A stretch of 55,670 bases of DNA, taken from NCBI RefSeq assembly GCF_937920985.1, contig NZ_CALDXR010000061.1:1-55670 (forward strand), in the 5' to 3' direction. A program made the position numbers and the translations under genes. Every line of letters starts with the position of its first letter. Position 1 is the stretch's first letter. Under the pieces are notes generated by a model that had not been told where the DNA came from, made no database searches, and saw only the letters and a list, made by a program, of their open reading frames with translations. This document shows positions 8,884 to 17,562 of the stretch, piece after piece. The DNA is from an uncultured Phascolarctobacterium sp. (GTDB lineage Bacteria; Bacillota; Negativicutes; Acidaminococcales; Acidaminococcaceae).

Positions 8884-9930
8884 TTAGTTTCTGTCGAAAA
8901 CCATTACTCTGTCAAAGTCCAGATATACCCTAGAGCCGTCGGGAATTGCATCAAGATCTGCGCCCTTAACGATAACGCGGATGTCATGGCCGTGAACGTT
9001 TACACGATAGTCAACCGCATCGCCCAGATAGAAGCGGTGAGTTACCTGGCCTTCCATCTGACCGCCGCTGAGGGACATGGTAATATTCTCAGGACGTACG
9101 GCAATTGTTGCTTCGCCGGTAACCTTAGCGGTATTCGGGAAGGAAACATTGCTTCCCTTAATGAATACTCTGTCACCCTTAACCTCGCCATCAATAAAGT
9201 TAACCAGACCGATGAAGTCCGCAACCATTTTGTTGGCAGGCTTGGTATAAATTTCGTGCGGTGCGCCGATTTGCTGTACAACGCCGGCACTCATAACAAC
9301 TACGCGGTCGCTCATTGCCATTGCTTCGCCCTGATCATGAGTTACGTATACAACAGTAATGCCCAGTTCTTTTTGAATAGCAAGGATTTCAAAGCGCATG
9401 GATTCACGCAGCTTAGCATCCAGGTTAGACAAAGGCTCATCCAAAAGCAGCAGTCCGGGCTGTGCTACCAGGGCACGCGCCAAAGCTACACGCTGTTGCT
9501 GACCGCCGGACAGCTGATGCGGATAACGCTTGCTGTATTCACCCAGATGAACCAGCTCCAGCATCTTCTGTACGCGTTCTTCGCGTTCCTTTTTATCTAC
9601 CTTTTGAATTTTCAACGGATAGCCTACGTTTTCGGCAACAGTCATATGCGGCCAAACAGCATAGGATTGGAATACCATACCGATGTCACGTTTTTCAGGC
9701 GGAGCGAAGTTGCCTTTAATAGAGGAGCTTACGCAGTGGTCACCGATATAAATTTCACCTTCGGTAGCACGTTCAAAGCCTGCAATCATGCGCAGGGTAG
9801 TGGTTTTACCGCAACCGGAAGGACCGAGGATGGAAACAAATTCGCCATCCTTTACAACTAAATCAAAATCGTTTACGGCAGTTACAGCGCCGAAACGTTT
9901 AAATACATGCTCAATTCTTACCTCAGCCAT
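8884..9930 (-). CDS. ABC transporter ATP-binding protein (ferric iron/phosphonate type)
   Basis: This 348-aa ATPase energises the importer encoded just upstream. It has Walker A GPSGCGKTT at 36-44, the signature LSGGQQQRVALARA, Walker B LLLLDEPLSNLD, the H-loop VTHD, and a C-terminal TOBE-like regulatory domain (about 240-348). It resembles the FbpC/PotA/PhnT subgroup. It is the third gene of a binding protein-permease-ATPase operon, 17 bp after the permease. Iron, 2-aminoethylphosphonate and similar substrates share this architecture, so the substrate is undecided. Confidence 0.92.
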   Translation of the reverse strand: MAEVRIEHVFKRFGAVTAVNDFDLVVKDGEFVSILGPSGCGKTTTLRMIAGFERATEGEIYIGDHCVSSSIKGNFAPPEKRDIGMVFQSYAVWPHMTVAENVGYPLKIQKVDKKEREERVQKMLELVHLGEYSKRYPHQLSGGQQQRVALARALVAQPGLLLLDEPLSNLDAKLRESMRFEILAIQKELGITVVYVTHDQGEAMAMSDRVVVMSAGVVQQIGAPHEIYTKPANKMVADFIGLVNFIDGEVKGDRVFIKGSNVSFPNTAKVTGEATIAVRPENITMSLSGGQMEGQVTHRFYLGDAVDYRVNVHGHDIRVIVKGADLDAIPDGSRVYLDFDRVMVFDRN

Positions 9931-9947
9931 TTATTACACTCCTTTAA

Positions 9948-11615
9948 TTAAATACCTACGTTACCCTTGGAAACCTTATTCAGAATCAGGTTACCAATCA
10001 AAACAATCAGCAGAATGATTACAGAAAGCACAGAAGCGTTCTGCGTATCTGCATAGGTCTGCAGTTCATACAGCAATACGCCGATGGTCTTGGTATCACT
10101 GCCGTACAGGAGCAGGGACATAGTCAGCTCGTAGAAGGACGGCATGAAAATCAGGAACCAGCCGGCAACTATAGACGGTGCAATAAGCGGCATGATGATA
10201 TCCTTGCAGCAGCGCAGCCAGCTGGCGCCGGAATTTAGTGCAGCCTCCTCCAGAGAGATGTGCACCTGGCTCAGCGAAGCGGCGATTGTACGCACAGACA
10301 TCGTCATATATTTTACCAGATAAGCAACTACCATAATCCACATTGTGGAATACAGGTTCAAGCCAAAATTGCCGCTGAAGGTAATAATCAAAGCCAGCGC
10401 AATAACGATGGACGGGGTACTGCCACCGATAACTACCAGCAGGTCCGGCAGGCTGCGACCTTTGATTTTTGTTTTAACTGCGAGATATGCAATAAAGATG
10501 GAAATAAGCGTGCCGATGCAGGCAGCAATAACAGCGTAAACAACGGAATTCCAAACGCTTTCCATGTACTGGGAGCTGGTGATAACCGGAATCCAGGCAT
10601 CAAAGCCCAGGTTATCCAGACCAATCGGCTTGGACAGGGTGATAATCAAGCTGGTAAGCACTATGGAGCCCAGCGGAATGATAATGGAAATCATGCTGTA
10701 AGCGCCAACCAGGCAGAAGCAGGGCCATTTCCATTTGCCCAGCTCTACAATGTTCGGACGGGTGCTCTTACCGCTGATAGTGGTGTAATCCTTTTTGCCT
10801 ACCATCCAGGTCATACCGAACAGCAAAATATTGGCCAGGAACATCAGGGAAGCAGCCAGCGCCGTCGCATCACGTACGCCCGCAGTATCGCCCATGTAAA
10901 TATAGGTTACAATACGCGTGGTCATTACTTCGATATTACCGGGCATGCCTACGATAGCAGGAATACCGAAGCAGCTGCCAGCAGCAATAAATACCAGCAG
11001 GCCGCCGGCCAGAATGGAAGGAGCCATCAGCGGCAAAGTTACGTCAAAAACAGTACGCATCGGAGAAGCACCGCTGACACGCGCAGCTTCTTCCAAAGTC
11101 GGATCCATTTTCTCCATCGCACGGGAAATGGTAATGAAAGCAAAGGGAGAGTAGAACAGAGTCAGTACCCAGCCTAAGCCGGCCATAGTATAAATGTCAA
11201 AGGGCGCTGTTTCCAGGCCAAAGACAAATTTAAGAATCTCATTCAGATAACCTACACTGGGGTTCAGCAGCTGTACCCAGGCAATAGCTCCTACATACGG
11301 CGGAATCATATAACTGGATACCAACAGAGTACGGTAGATTTTTTTACCGGGCATATCGGTACGGCCAACTAGCCAGGCCAGCGGGAAGGTAATCAGCACA
11401 CTGACAATCATAACGCCCAAAGACAACTCGATTGTATTCGTCAACGCACGCCAGTTGACATCCTGGCTATATACATTGCGATAGTTTTCCAAGTTAATTG
11501 CGCCATCCAGCATGATGCTGTCATACAGCAGAATTCCCATCGGGAAGATAACAAAGTATAAAAGCAACAGCACGGAGATAGCGATAACAATAAATTTACT
11601 GTTTATTCTTGACAT
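9948..11615 (-). CDS. ABC transporter permease, two-domain (FbpB type)
   Basis: At 555 aa, this is about twice a single permease unit, with around twelve membrane segments. It contains two cytoplasmic EAA loops, EEAARVSGASPMRTVF in the first half and EEAALNSGASWLRCC in the second. Each half is therefore a binding-protein-dependent permease domain, and one polypeptide probably forms the whole channel. This is typical of ferric (FbpB/SfuB) and 2-aminoethylphosphonate (PhnU/V-like) importers. It is flanked by its binding protein and its ATPase. Confidence 0.92.
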   Translation of the reverse strand: MSRINSKFIVIAISVLLLLYFVIFPMGILLYDSIMLDGAINLENYRNVYSQDVNWRALTNTIELSLGVMIVSVLITFPLAWLVGRTDMPGKKIYRTLLVSSYMIPPYVGAIAWVQLLNPSVGYLNEILKFVFGLETAPFDIYTMAGLGWVLTLFYSPFAFITISRAMEKMDPTLEEAARVSGASPMRTVFDVTLPLMAPSILAGGLLVFIAAGSCFGIPAIVGMPGNIEVMTTRIVTYIYMGDTAGVRDATALAASLMFLANILLFGMTWMVGKKDYTTISGKSTRPNIVELGKWKWPCFCLVGAYSMISIIIPLGSIVLTSLIITLSKPIGLDNLGFDAWIPVITSSQYMESVWNSVVYAVIAACIGTLISIFIAYLAVKTKIKGRSLPDLLVVIGGSTPSIVIALALIITFSGNFGLNLYSTMWIMVVAYLVKYMTMSVRTIAASLSQVHISLEEAALNSGASWLRCCKDIIMPLIAPSIVAGWFLIFMPSFYELTMSLLLYGSDTKTIGVLLYELQTYADTQNASVLSVIILLIVLIGNLILNKVSKGNVGI

Positions 11616-11694
11616 AGAACGCTTCTTTCTCCTTTTTTAATACCTCAGAGCAACACCAAAAGCAAGCTTTCGGCCCCTCTTTATTGAGCAGAAA

Positions 11695-11722
11695 ACAGGG
11701 ATGGCCTGAAAGGTCTCCCTGT
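11695..11722 (-). terminator. Attenuating hairpin between binding protein and permease
   Basis: Arms ACAGGGA/TCCCTGT with an inner GGCC/GGTC pairing are followed on the minus strand by TTTTC. Its location inside the operon suggests partial termination, giving more binding protein than permease. Confidence 0.55.
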
Positions 11723-11750
11723 TTCCGCTATAATTTAACTTAGCAACGCA

Positions 11751-12788
11751 TTATTTATCCATAACTCTCTTACGGAATTCTTCTTTGATTTGAGCATTGT
11801 TGTTAGCCAGCTTCTGCCAATCAACTTTAATTCTGCCCTCAACAATTTTCTTAGTATCTTCAGCACCGGTAGGAGCTTTTACGTCGCCACGAACGGAGTG
11901 CATCCAGCCTTTAACAACTGCTTCCTGACCTTCTTTGGACAGCCACCAGTCAACCAAAGCCTTTGCACCATCAGGATTCTTGGTATCCTTGAAGATAGCA
12001 ATCGGGGAAGGAACGTTGATTACGCCGTCGGTCGGGTAAACAATCTTCAGAGGCTCTTTCTTGGTATTAGCCAGCTTCAGGATGTTTTCTTCCAGAATCA
12101 TTACAGCTGCATATTCGCCGGTCAGCAGCTTGTTCTGAATAGCGGAGTTACCTTCTTCAACGCGCAGGCCGTTAGCCTTCAGTTTATCGAAATATTCCCA
12201 ACCGTATTTGTCAGCCAAAGCACCAACTGCTACATAAGCAGTACCGGACAGCATCGGGTTAGGCATAGCAATTTTGCCTTTCCATTTCGGATCGGTCAGG
12301 TCGGTCCAGTTTTTCGGAGCTTCTTCAGCTTTCAGCTTATTGGAGTTATAAGCAATGATCATATTGGAGATACGAACGCCGTACCAGTTGCCGTCTTTGT
12401 CTTTTTCGCTGATAACGTTAGCATCTTCTTTGGATTTATACGGTAACAGCAAGCCTTGCTCCTGCAGCTTCAGATAGTAGGACGGATCAGCAACCATCAG
12501 AACATCTGCAGCAATCTTTTTAGCTTTGATTTCGCCGGTAATCTTGGTGATAACTTTTTCGGTACCGCCCTGGAACCAGTTAACCTTCATATCTGGGAAA
12601 GCTTTTGCTACGTTAGGTTTGCACATATTGTCGATAATATCAGGATAAATAGAGGTATAAACCATCAAGCTGCCTTTTACGCCAGCAGCCTTATTGTCTG
12701 CTTTTTTGTCGCCGCCGCCGCAGCCAGCCAAAGCTACAGATAAAGCCAACATTGCTGCTGCACCAAGCATCCATTTAGATTTTTTCAT
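11751..12788 (-). CDS. ABC transporter solute-binding lipoprotein (FbpA/AfuA-like)
   Basis: This extracellular solute-binding protein has a type-II signal peptide (lipobox LAGC near residue 22), so it is probably membrane-anchored on the periplasmic side. The mature part has the family-1 binding fold with YTSIYPD, WFQGGTEKV, ISNMIIAYNS and GTAYVAVGAL, as in ferric or phosphonate binders. ATG 12788 is preferred because AAGGAG lies at proper distance; the ATG codons at 12794 and 12812 are too close to that site or upstream of it. It is the first gene of the operon with the permease and ATPase. Confidence 0.9.
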   Translation of the reverse strand: MKKSKWMLGAAAMLALSVALAGCGGGDKKADNKAAGVKGSLMVYTSIYPDIIDNMCKPNVAKAFPDMKVNWFQGGTEKVITKITGEIKAKKIAADVLMVADPSYYLKLQEQGLLLPYKSKEDANVISEKDKDGNWYGVRISNMIIAYNSNKLKAEEAPKNWTDLTDPKWKGKIAMPNPMLSGTAYVAVGALADKYGWEYFDKLKANGLRVEEGNSAIQNKLLTGEYAAVMILEENILKLANTKKEPLKIVYPTDGVINVPSPIAIFKDTKNPDGAKALVDWWLSKEGQEAVVKGWMHSVRGDVKAPTGAEDTKKIVEGRIKVDWQKLANNNAQIKEEFRKRVMDK

Positions 12789-13017
12789 TTGCATACACTC
12801 CTTTTTTTGCATCGTCGTTGAAAATTATATTTTAGTGTGTTCCCATTCTACACCCATATTTGATAAATTCGTTGCAGGTCAGTTTTTACCTGCTTACACT
12901 TTACATTATTTTTACAAATAATTAACTTTTTGTGTCACTTTGACATTTATTAAAAGGACATTCCACCACTATATTACATTTGACATTTTTTGTCCTACAT
13001 GGACCTTTAACGTCCCA
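12789..13017. other. Promoter region of the Fe-type ABC operon with a repeated motif
   Basis: This AT-rich intergenic stretch carries TTTGACATTT twice, at about 12939 and 12979, roughly 40 bp apart. Short GGACATT/TGTCC elements lie near the second copy. No convincing gene is present. The repeats could be regulator sites for the ABC operon that reads away to the left. Confidence 0.3.
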
Positions 13018-14103
13018 CTATTTTTCGATGCAAATAAAATTCAGTTCCCATGCAGGCACATAAGGATGCTTACGCAGATAAATCTTATACTCCGGCACCA
13101 GCTCCCACAAAAGCAAAGGCAAACGGAATAAATCAATATCATAATGGTACGCTGCCACAAACAGCTTCGGCTTACAGCTGCCAATGGTCTGCCTGCCTCC
13201 GGCAATAGCCTGCACCTCTGCCCCCTCGACATCCATTTTAACTATTGTCACGTCGCGTCCCGCCGCCACGCTATCAATCGTCGTCACTGGCACAGTTTTC
13301 TTCTCAGCGCCGATAAAGGTTGATTGCCTGCCGCCGCTGTCACTGAAGCCCAGCTCACCCTGCTCGTTCCAGATTCCTGCCTCACGTACCTCAACCGCCA
13401 GTCCTTTCGCCGCTAGCTCGTCTGCCAGCAAGCGTAGCTTGCGGCAGTTGCGGCGGTCCGGCTCTACCGCCAGCACCTCACGCCACTGCCAATCAGTCAG
13501 GCGTCCAAGCTCCTGTATCGTATCACCGTTATAGGCTCCAAGATCAAGATACACTTCATTAGATGTTGGTTGCAGCAACGTCCTGATATCATCCTCACGC
13601 TGCGTTTCACAGTCAAAAAGATAGCTTATCTTGCCGCTGAGCTTATAGTTCAACGTATCAGCAAACACTCTGCGTGACTGTTCATCAGCCAGTCGGTCAT
13701 AAACCTGCTGCAATTGCTCCTCGTAGCGCTTAAGCCAGGCAGCACTTACAGTTTTCTCCTCGTCAAACAGCGGCAGATGCGGCGCCACCACCTCCTGCTC
13801 AGCAGCCAGCTGCGCAAAACGCTCCAGCACCTCCGGTCTTTCGCTGGCAAAGGCAATGACAACTAAAAGCTCATTGCCCAAACGTTCGCACAAAGCGTCA
13901 TAACGCTCCACCGTAAAGCCGCGAAACTGCTGACCGCGGACAAATTCATCACTGGCAAATACACCTTGTACCTGCACGCTATTTTTCTCGCACCAATCAA
14001 GAATTTTATCAGCGCCATTGCCCATTCCATAAAGCACTATCGGCTTATGTGTCTGACGTAAAAGCTCCCAGACGCTCTTTGCTTCCTGCATAAAATTTAG
14101 CAT
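13018..14103 (-). CDS. FkbM-family methyltransferase
   Basis: The 361-aa protein has a C-terminal FkbM SAM-dependent methyltransferase domain (about residues 170-345). The SAM-binding loop is VYLDLGAYNGDT, followed by AVEPDRRN and the family's IVKMDVEGAE motif. The N-terminal 150 residues start with a nucleotide-binding-like VLYGMGNGADKIL segment and have no domain I can name. FkbM enzymes usually O-methylate sugars or natural products, so a role in surface glycan modification is possible. ATG 14103 is preceded by AGAGG. It is monocistronic. Confidence 0.85.
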   Translation of the reverse strand: MLNFMQEAKSVWELLRQTHKPIVLYGMGNGADKILDWCEKNSVQVQGVFASDEFVRGQQFRGFTVERYDALCERLGNELLVVIAFASERPEVLERFAQLAAEQEVVAPHLPLFDEEKTVSAAWLKRYEEQLQQVYDRLADEQSRRVFADTLNYKLSGKISYLFDCETQREDDIRTLLQPTSNEVYLDLGAYNGDTIQELGRLTDWQWREVLAVEPDRRNCRKLRLLADELAAKGLAVEVREAGIWNEQGELGFSDSGGRQSTFIGAEKKTVPVTTIDSVAAGRDVTIVKMDVEGAEVQAIAGGRQTIGSCKPKLFVAAYHYDIDLFRLPLLLWELVPEYKIYLRKHPYVPAWELNFICIEK

Positions 14104-14274
14104 AACATAACCTCTTTCCGTCTAATCATCTATTTCAGATAGCCTCAGCTTACTCACCAGGCGTTTCTTTCTGTTTTTTATTATACACTATCTTAGCTAG
14201 TGACGTTAACCATTAAATGTGTTAAAATAATAGTAATCGAAATGTTACATCTAATTCTGATGGAGGTTATAAAA

Positions 14275-14640
14275 ATGTCACTGCTAGAATCCGGAGAAAA
14301 TTACTTAGAAACTATTTTAATCCTAACAAAACGCAATGGCAGCGTACGTTCTATTGATATTGCTGAGGAAATGAATTTTACCAAGGCCAGTGTCAGCCGC
14401 GCCATGAGCATTTTAAAGCGTGATAACTATATTATCATGGAGCCGGACGGACGTATCCTGCTTACTAAAGACGGACAAAAAAAGGCTGCTGCAGTTTATG
14501 ACCGTCACGTAACCCTGACACGTTTTATCAACGAGGTTTTGGGCGTTGACGAAGTAATTGCCGAAAAAGATGCCTGCCGTATCGAGCATATTATCAGCCC
14601 GGAAACCTTTGCCGGCATCAAGGGTATGCTGAAGGATTAA
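14275..14640 (+). CDS. DtxR/MntR-family metal-dependent regulator
   Basis: The 121-aa protein has an N-terminal winged helix (SIDIAEEMNFTKASVSRAM) and a dimerisation region with metal-binding residues. The segment DACRIEHIIS places a cysteine, glutamate and histidine where DtxR has C102, E105 and H106; manganese-specific MntR has Glu instead of that Cys. The methionine that helps bind metal in DtxR is Asn here (GENYLETIL). There is no SH3-like C-terminal domain. ATG 14275 has GGAGG upstream. The following secreted protein starts 27 bp later, so they may be cotranscribed. It probably senses Fe or Mn. Confidence 0.85.
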   Translation: MSLLESGENYLETILILTKRNGSVRSIDIAEEMNFTKASVSRAMSILKRDNYIIMEPDGRILLTKDGQKKAAAVYDRHVTLTRFINEVLGVDEVIAEKDACRIEHIISPETFAGIKGMLKD

Positions 14641-14667
14641 CCTGAGGACGCTTTTGGGAGGTCTGCC

Positions 14668-15321
14668 ATGAAAAAATTATCCCTGTTCCTGCTTACGTTT
14701 ATTATGCTGCTCTGCGCCAGCGTTTCCTGCTTCGCTAACCAACCCTATAAGCATCCTGACTACAATCTGCATACAGTGAAAGAGATTCATATCACCCAGA
14801 TTGATAATCTTGAAGGAGAGCCGACGCGTCGCTTCAAGATTGATGAAAATGCAGAAACAAAAGTAATGGCTGCCATTTTACAGGCTGCAGGCCGACAAAA
14901 GCTGATTGCTACAGACGAAACACAAAAGCCTCTGCCGGAATATCATAATGTTAAAGCCAGCCAGAAAAATTTAGCGCCCAGAGATTTAGAAATGCGCGTT
15001 ACCATTAATCATTTCGGCTACCATACTGTTCGTGTTCCCGGTCATTTTGAAGATTACACTACCCAGGAAACACATTATTACTATGACAAAGAGGGTAAAC
15101 GCCACTACTGGACGGAAGACGTTGTCCGCCAGCGCTGGGTATCGGAAAGCTATCATCCATATGCCTATATGAGCATGATTTATAACTTTTACGATATGGA
15201 CGACGGCACGCTCGTCGCTTCGTTCAGTGACAGCCGCGACCGCGAATATGAAAACGATCCTGCAAACGGTATGCTCGGACGCTCTCTGAAGGACTGTTTT
15301 AGAAAAATCTTTAAGAAATAA
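14668..15321 (+). CDS. Secreted protein of unknown function
   Basis: I do not recognise the family. The 217-aa product has a clear Sec signal peptide (KKLSLFLLTFIMLLCASVS, cleavage near CFA at about residue 24). The mature part is rich in Tyr, His and Arg, with the repeated pattern HYYYDKEGKRHYW. It lacks membrane segments and would act in the periplasm or outside. It follows the DtxR-like regulator by 27 bp and ends in its own strong terminator, so a metal-linked role is possible but unproven. Confidence 0.75.
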   Translation: MKKLSLFLLTFIMLLCASVSCFANQPYKHPDYNLHTVKEIHITQIDNLEGEPTRRFKIDENAETKVMAAILQAAGRQKLIATDETQKPLPEYHNVKASQKNLAPRDLEMRVTINHFGYHTVRVPGHFEDYTTQETHYYYDKEGKRHYWTEDVVRQRWVSESYHPYAYMSMIYNFYDMDDGTLVASFSDSRDREYENDPANGMLGRSLKDCFRKIFKK

Positions 15322-15328
15322 CTTTGCA

Positions 15329-15360
15329 ACAGACTGCTGATAACAGCAGTCTGTTTTTTT
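15329..15360 (+). terminator. Terminator after the secreted protein gene
   Basis: A perfect stem (ACAGACTGCTG / CAGCAGTCTGT) with an ATAA loop is followed by seven or more T residues. Confidence 0.92.
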
Positions 15361-15396
15361 ACTACAGCTTCATAATAGCAATTCTTATTATTTTTG

Positions 15397-15424
15397 TTGA
15401 CATCTCAACTATAAGTGATATAAT
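15397..15424 (+). promoter_or_regulatory. Strong promoter of the exported cbiK
   Basis: TTGACA (15397-15402) and TATAAT (15419-15424) are separated by 16 bp, about 75 bp before the start codon. No cobalamin-riboswitch box is visible in the leader. Confidence 0.8.
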
Positions 15425-15498
15425 ACAGAGAAGTAAGGTTTATAAAACAACCTTCTACTATTTTTGATGATTTATGAATACAAAGGAGTGCTTTCAAA

Positions 15499-16491
15499 AT
15501 GAAAAGTCTGAAAAAATTTGCTGTTGCATCTATGACTTGCGCTGCCCTCTTAGGCTTTGCTGCTACCAGCCATGCCGCATATCAACTGAACGACGAAGTT
15601 AAAGACGCTACCCCGGCTCTGCTCATGGCATCCCAAATCGGCGTAAAGACCAATGTTAATCCGGCCCTGGCAAACCTGCCTGATAAAGACGCTATCGTTG
15701 TTATGAGCTTCGGTACCACCTTTAAAGACAGCCGTGCTAAAACTATTGAAGCAACCGTAGATGCTATTAAAGCTGCTCATCCTGGTGTAAAAGTAGTTAC
15801 TGCTTTCACCTCTCATATTATTATTGACCGTATCAAAGCTCATGAAGGTCTCACCATTCCGACACCTGAAGAAGCTCTGGCTCAACTGAAAGCTGAAGGC
15901 TACACCCGTGTTGCTCTGACCTCTCTTGATATTATTCCGGGCATGGAATATGCATACAAAGATGCAGTTTATAACCTGCACAAAAATGACTTCAAAAAAA
16001 TGACCTTTGGTACTCCGCTGATGTATTGGCAAGGCCAGGAAGGTCAAGCTGACGATATTACCGAAACCATGAAAGCAGTTTCTACTCAATTCCCGAAACT
16101 CGGCAAAAAAGATGCTGTTCTGATCATGGCTCATGGTACTCCGCATCCGTCCAATGCTTACTATGCAGTAATGCAAGACCGTCTGAATGAGCTTGGCTAC
16201 ACCAACGCTTACATCTTCTCCGTAGAAGGCTGGCCGCATCTGGACACCGTTACTCCGCAACTGAAAGCTAAAGGCATTAAGAACGTAACTCTGATGCCGC
16301 TGATGATGGTTGCAGGCGACCATGCTAACAACGATATGGCCGGTGACGAGCCTGATTCCTTTAAATCTCAACTGCAGGCCGAAGGCTTCAAGGTTAACAC
16401 CTACATCCACGGTCTGGGCGAAAACGCAGCAGTACAAAAACTGTTCGTTGAAAGAGCAAACGATTCTTGGGATGCTCTGGAAGCTAAATAA
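15499..16491 (+). CDS. cbiK: Exported sirohydrochlorin cobaltochelatase (CbiK-type)
   Basis: CbiK enzymes insert Co2+ (or Fe2+/Ni2+ in vitro) into sirohydrochlorin-type tetrapyrroles. This 330-aa copy begins with a Sec signal peptide (cleavage after SHA, residue 26), so it should work in the periplasm. The two catalytic/metal histidines are H212 (AHGTPHP) and H275 (GDHANND), matching the pair seen in characterised CbiK. An exported CbiK next to a cytosolic one is known in Desulfovibrio, where the periplasmic form is linked to haem or metal handling rather than B12 synthesis. A consensus promoter precedes it and a terminator (16530) follows. Confidence 0.9.
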   Translation: MKSLKKFAVASMTCAALLGFAATSHAAYQLNDEVKDATPALLMASQIGVKTNVNPALANLPDKDAIVVMSFGTTFKDSRAKTIEATVDAIKAAHPGVKVVTAFTSHIIIDRIKAHEGLTIPTPEEALAQLKAEGYTRVALTSLDIIPGMEYAYKDAVYNLHKNDFKKMTFGTPLMYWQGQEGQADDITETMKAVSTQFPKLGKKDAVLIMAHGTPHPSNAYYAVMQDRLNELGYTNAYIFSVEGWPHLDTVTPQLKAKGIKNVTLMPLMMVAGDHANNDMAGDEPDSFKSQLQAEGFKVNTYIHGLGENAAVQKLFVERANDSWDALEAK

Positions 16492-16529
16492 TTTACTGAC
16501 CAAGTAATTCATTTCTTTCACACCTTTTT

Positions 16530-16566
16530 ACTCTCCGTCCGCTTGTCTGGGCGGAGAGTATTTTTA
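16530..16566 (+). terminator. Terminator between the two cbiK genes
   Basis: The stem ACTCTCCG...CGGAGAGT (16530-16559) is followed by TTTTTAT. Some read-through to the second cbiK is likely, since no strong separate promoter is evident. Confidence 0.8.
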
Positions 16567-16602
16567 TAATATAAATTAATTCAGGAAGAAGAGGTGCTAC
16601 AG

Positions 16603-17409
16603 ATGGATAGCAAAAAAGCTCTGGTGGTTATCAGCTTCGGCTCCACCTTCGACGAAACCAGAACCCAAGATATCGGCGGCATTGAACAGGCCTTGGCCGC
16701 AGCCTTCCCTGCCTACGACCAGTATCGTGCCTTTACCTCCGTAATTATCCGCAAACGTCTGGCTGAACGCGGTATTAAAATCGACGATACGGAAACAGTG
16801 CTGCAAAAGCTGGCAGACGCAGGCTACGAAGAGGTGGTACTGCAGCCGACGCATCTGCTGCACGGCGAAGAATTCGAACAGAAGATTCTCAGCCTCAAAG
16901 AAAAATTTACCGCTAAATTCCAAAAAATTATTATCAGTCAGCCTCTCATCGTTAACGATGAAGACTACAAACTGGCAGCAGCAGCTATTGCCGTTCAGAT
17001 TCCTCCCTTAGCGCCGGGCGAAGGCGTAGTCCTGATGGGCCACGGTACTCCGCGCAACAATAACAAAGCACATGGCTATACCTATGTTAAGCTGCAGGAA
17101 ATCTTTGATTCTATGAAATTCCCTGTTATTGTAGGAACCGTAGAAGAAGAGGATACTCCTAATTTTGAAGCGGTTCTCGAAAAGCTGCAGGAACGCAAAT
17201 ATAAGCATGTACATATGTATCCTCTGATGGTTGTTGCCGGCGATCACGCCAACAACGATATGTACAGCGATGAGGAAGACAGCTGGAAGACTCAGATTGA
17301 GGCTTTGGGCATCAAAACAACCGGCCACCTGTGCGGTCTTGGCCGTTCCAAAGCTATTCAGGCTATTTATATCCAACATGTTTTACGTGTTTTGTCTCTA
17401 GAAGATTGA
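16603..17409 (+). CDS. cbiK: Cytosolic sirohydrochlorin cobaltochelatase CbiK
   Basis: This 268-aa paralogue of the preceding gene lacks a signal peptide, so it should act in the cytoplasm. H147 (GHGTPR) and H215 (GDHANND) correspond to the catalytic histidines. Its most likely role is cobalt insertion in the early (anaerobic) branch of cobalamin synthesis, or siroheme-type metallation; no other cob/cbi genes are present in the window. ATG 16603 is chosen, with AGAAGAGG eight bases upstream; the in-frame GTG at 16594 overlaps that site. Confidence 0.9.
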   Translation: MDSKKALVVISFGSTFDETRTQDIGGIEQALAAAFPAYDQYRAFTSVIIRKRLAERGIKIDDTETVLQKLADAGYEEVVLQPTHLLHGEEFEQKILSLKEKFTAKFQKIIISQPLIVNDEDYKLAAAAIAVQIPPLAPGEGVVLMGHGTPRNNNKAHGYTYVKLQEIFDSMKFPVIVGTVEEEDTPNFEAVLEKLQERKYKHVHMYPLMVVAGDHANNDMYSDEEDSWKTQIEALGIKTTGHLCGLGRSKAIQAIYIQHVLRVLSLED

Positions 17410-17429
17410 CATTTATTAATAATTAACTA

Positions 17430-17480
17430 AAAAAACCTGCATTCTGTCCCCTTCATGGGGAAGAATGCAGGTTTTTTATT
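17430..17480. terminator. Strong terminator after the second cbiK
   Basis: A 16-bp perfect stem (AAAAAACCTGCATTCT / AGAATGCAGGTTTTTT) with an internal small CCCC/GGGG hairpin. A and T tracts on both sides allow bidirectional use. Confidence 0.93.
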
Positions 17481-17562
17481 GCTTAATGCAACAAAGTTAT
17501 GCTATAATGGAATTGCCTAAATTTTTGTAAAATAAATTCATAAGAGAAAGGGATGATGAAAA

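Noticed and set aside
10260..11177. Plus-strand open frame of about 300 codons over the ABC permease
   Set aside because: It is rich in Asn, His, Gln and Arg, a typical antisense shadow of a membrane-protein gene, with no start signal.
15322..15498. Cobalamin riboswitch before cbiK
   Set aside because: No B12-box (GCCACTG) is present; only an ordinary promoter is seen.
15550..16521. Long antisense open frame over the exported cbiK (about 320 codons)
   Set aside because: It is a mirror of the well-supported CbiK coding sequence, with low-complexity Cys/Phe/Ser content and no ribosome site.
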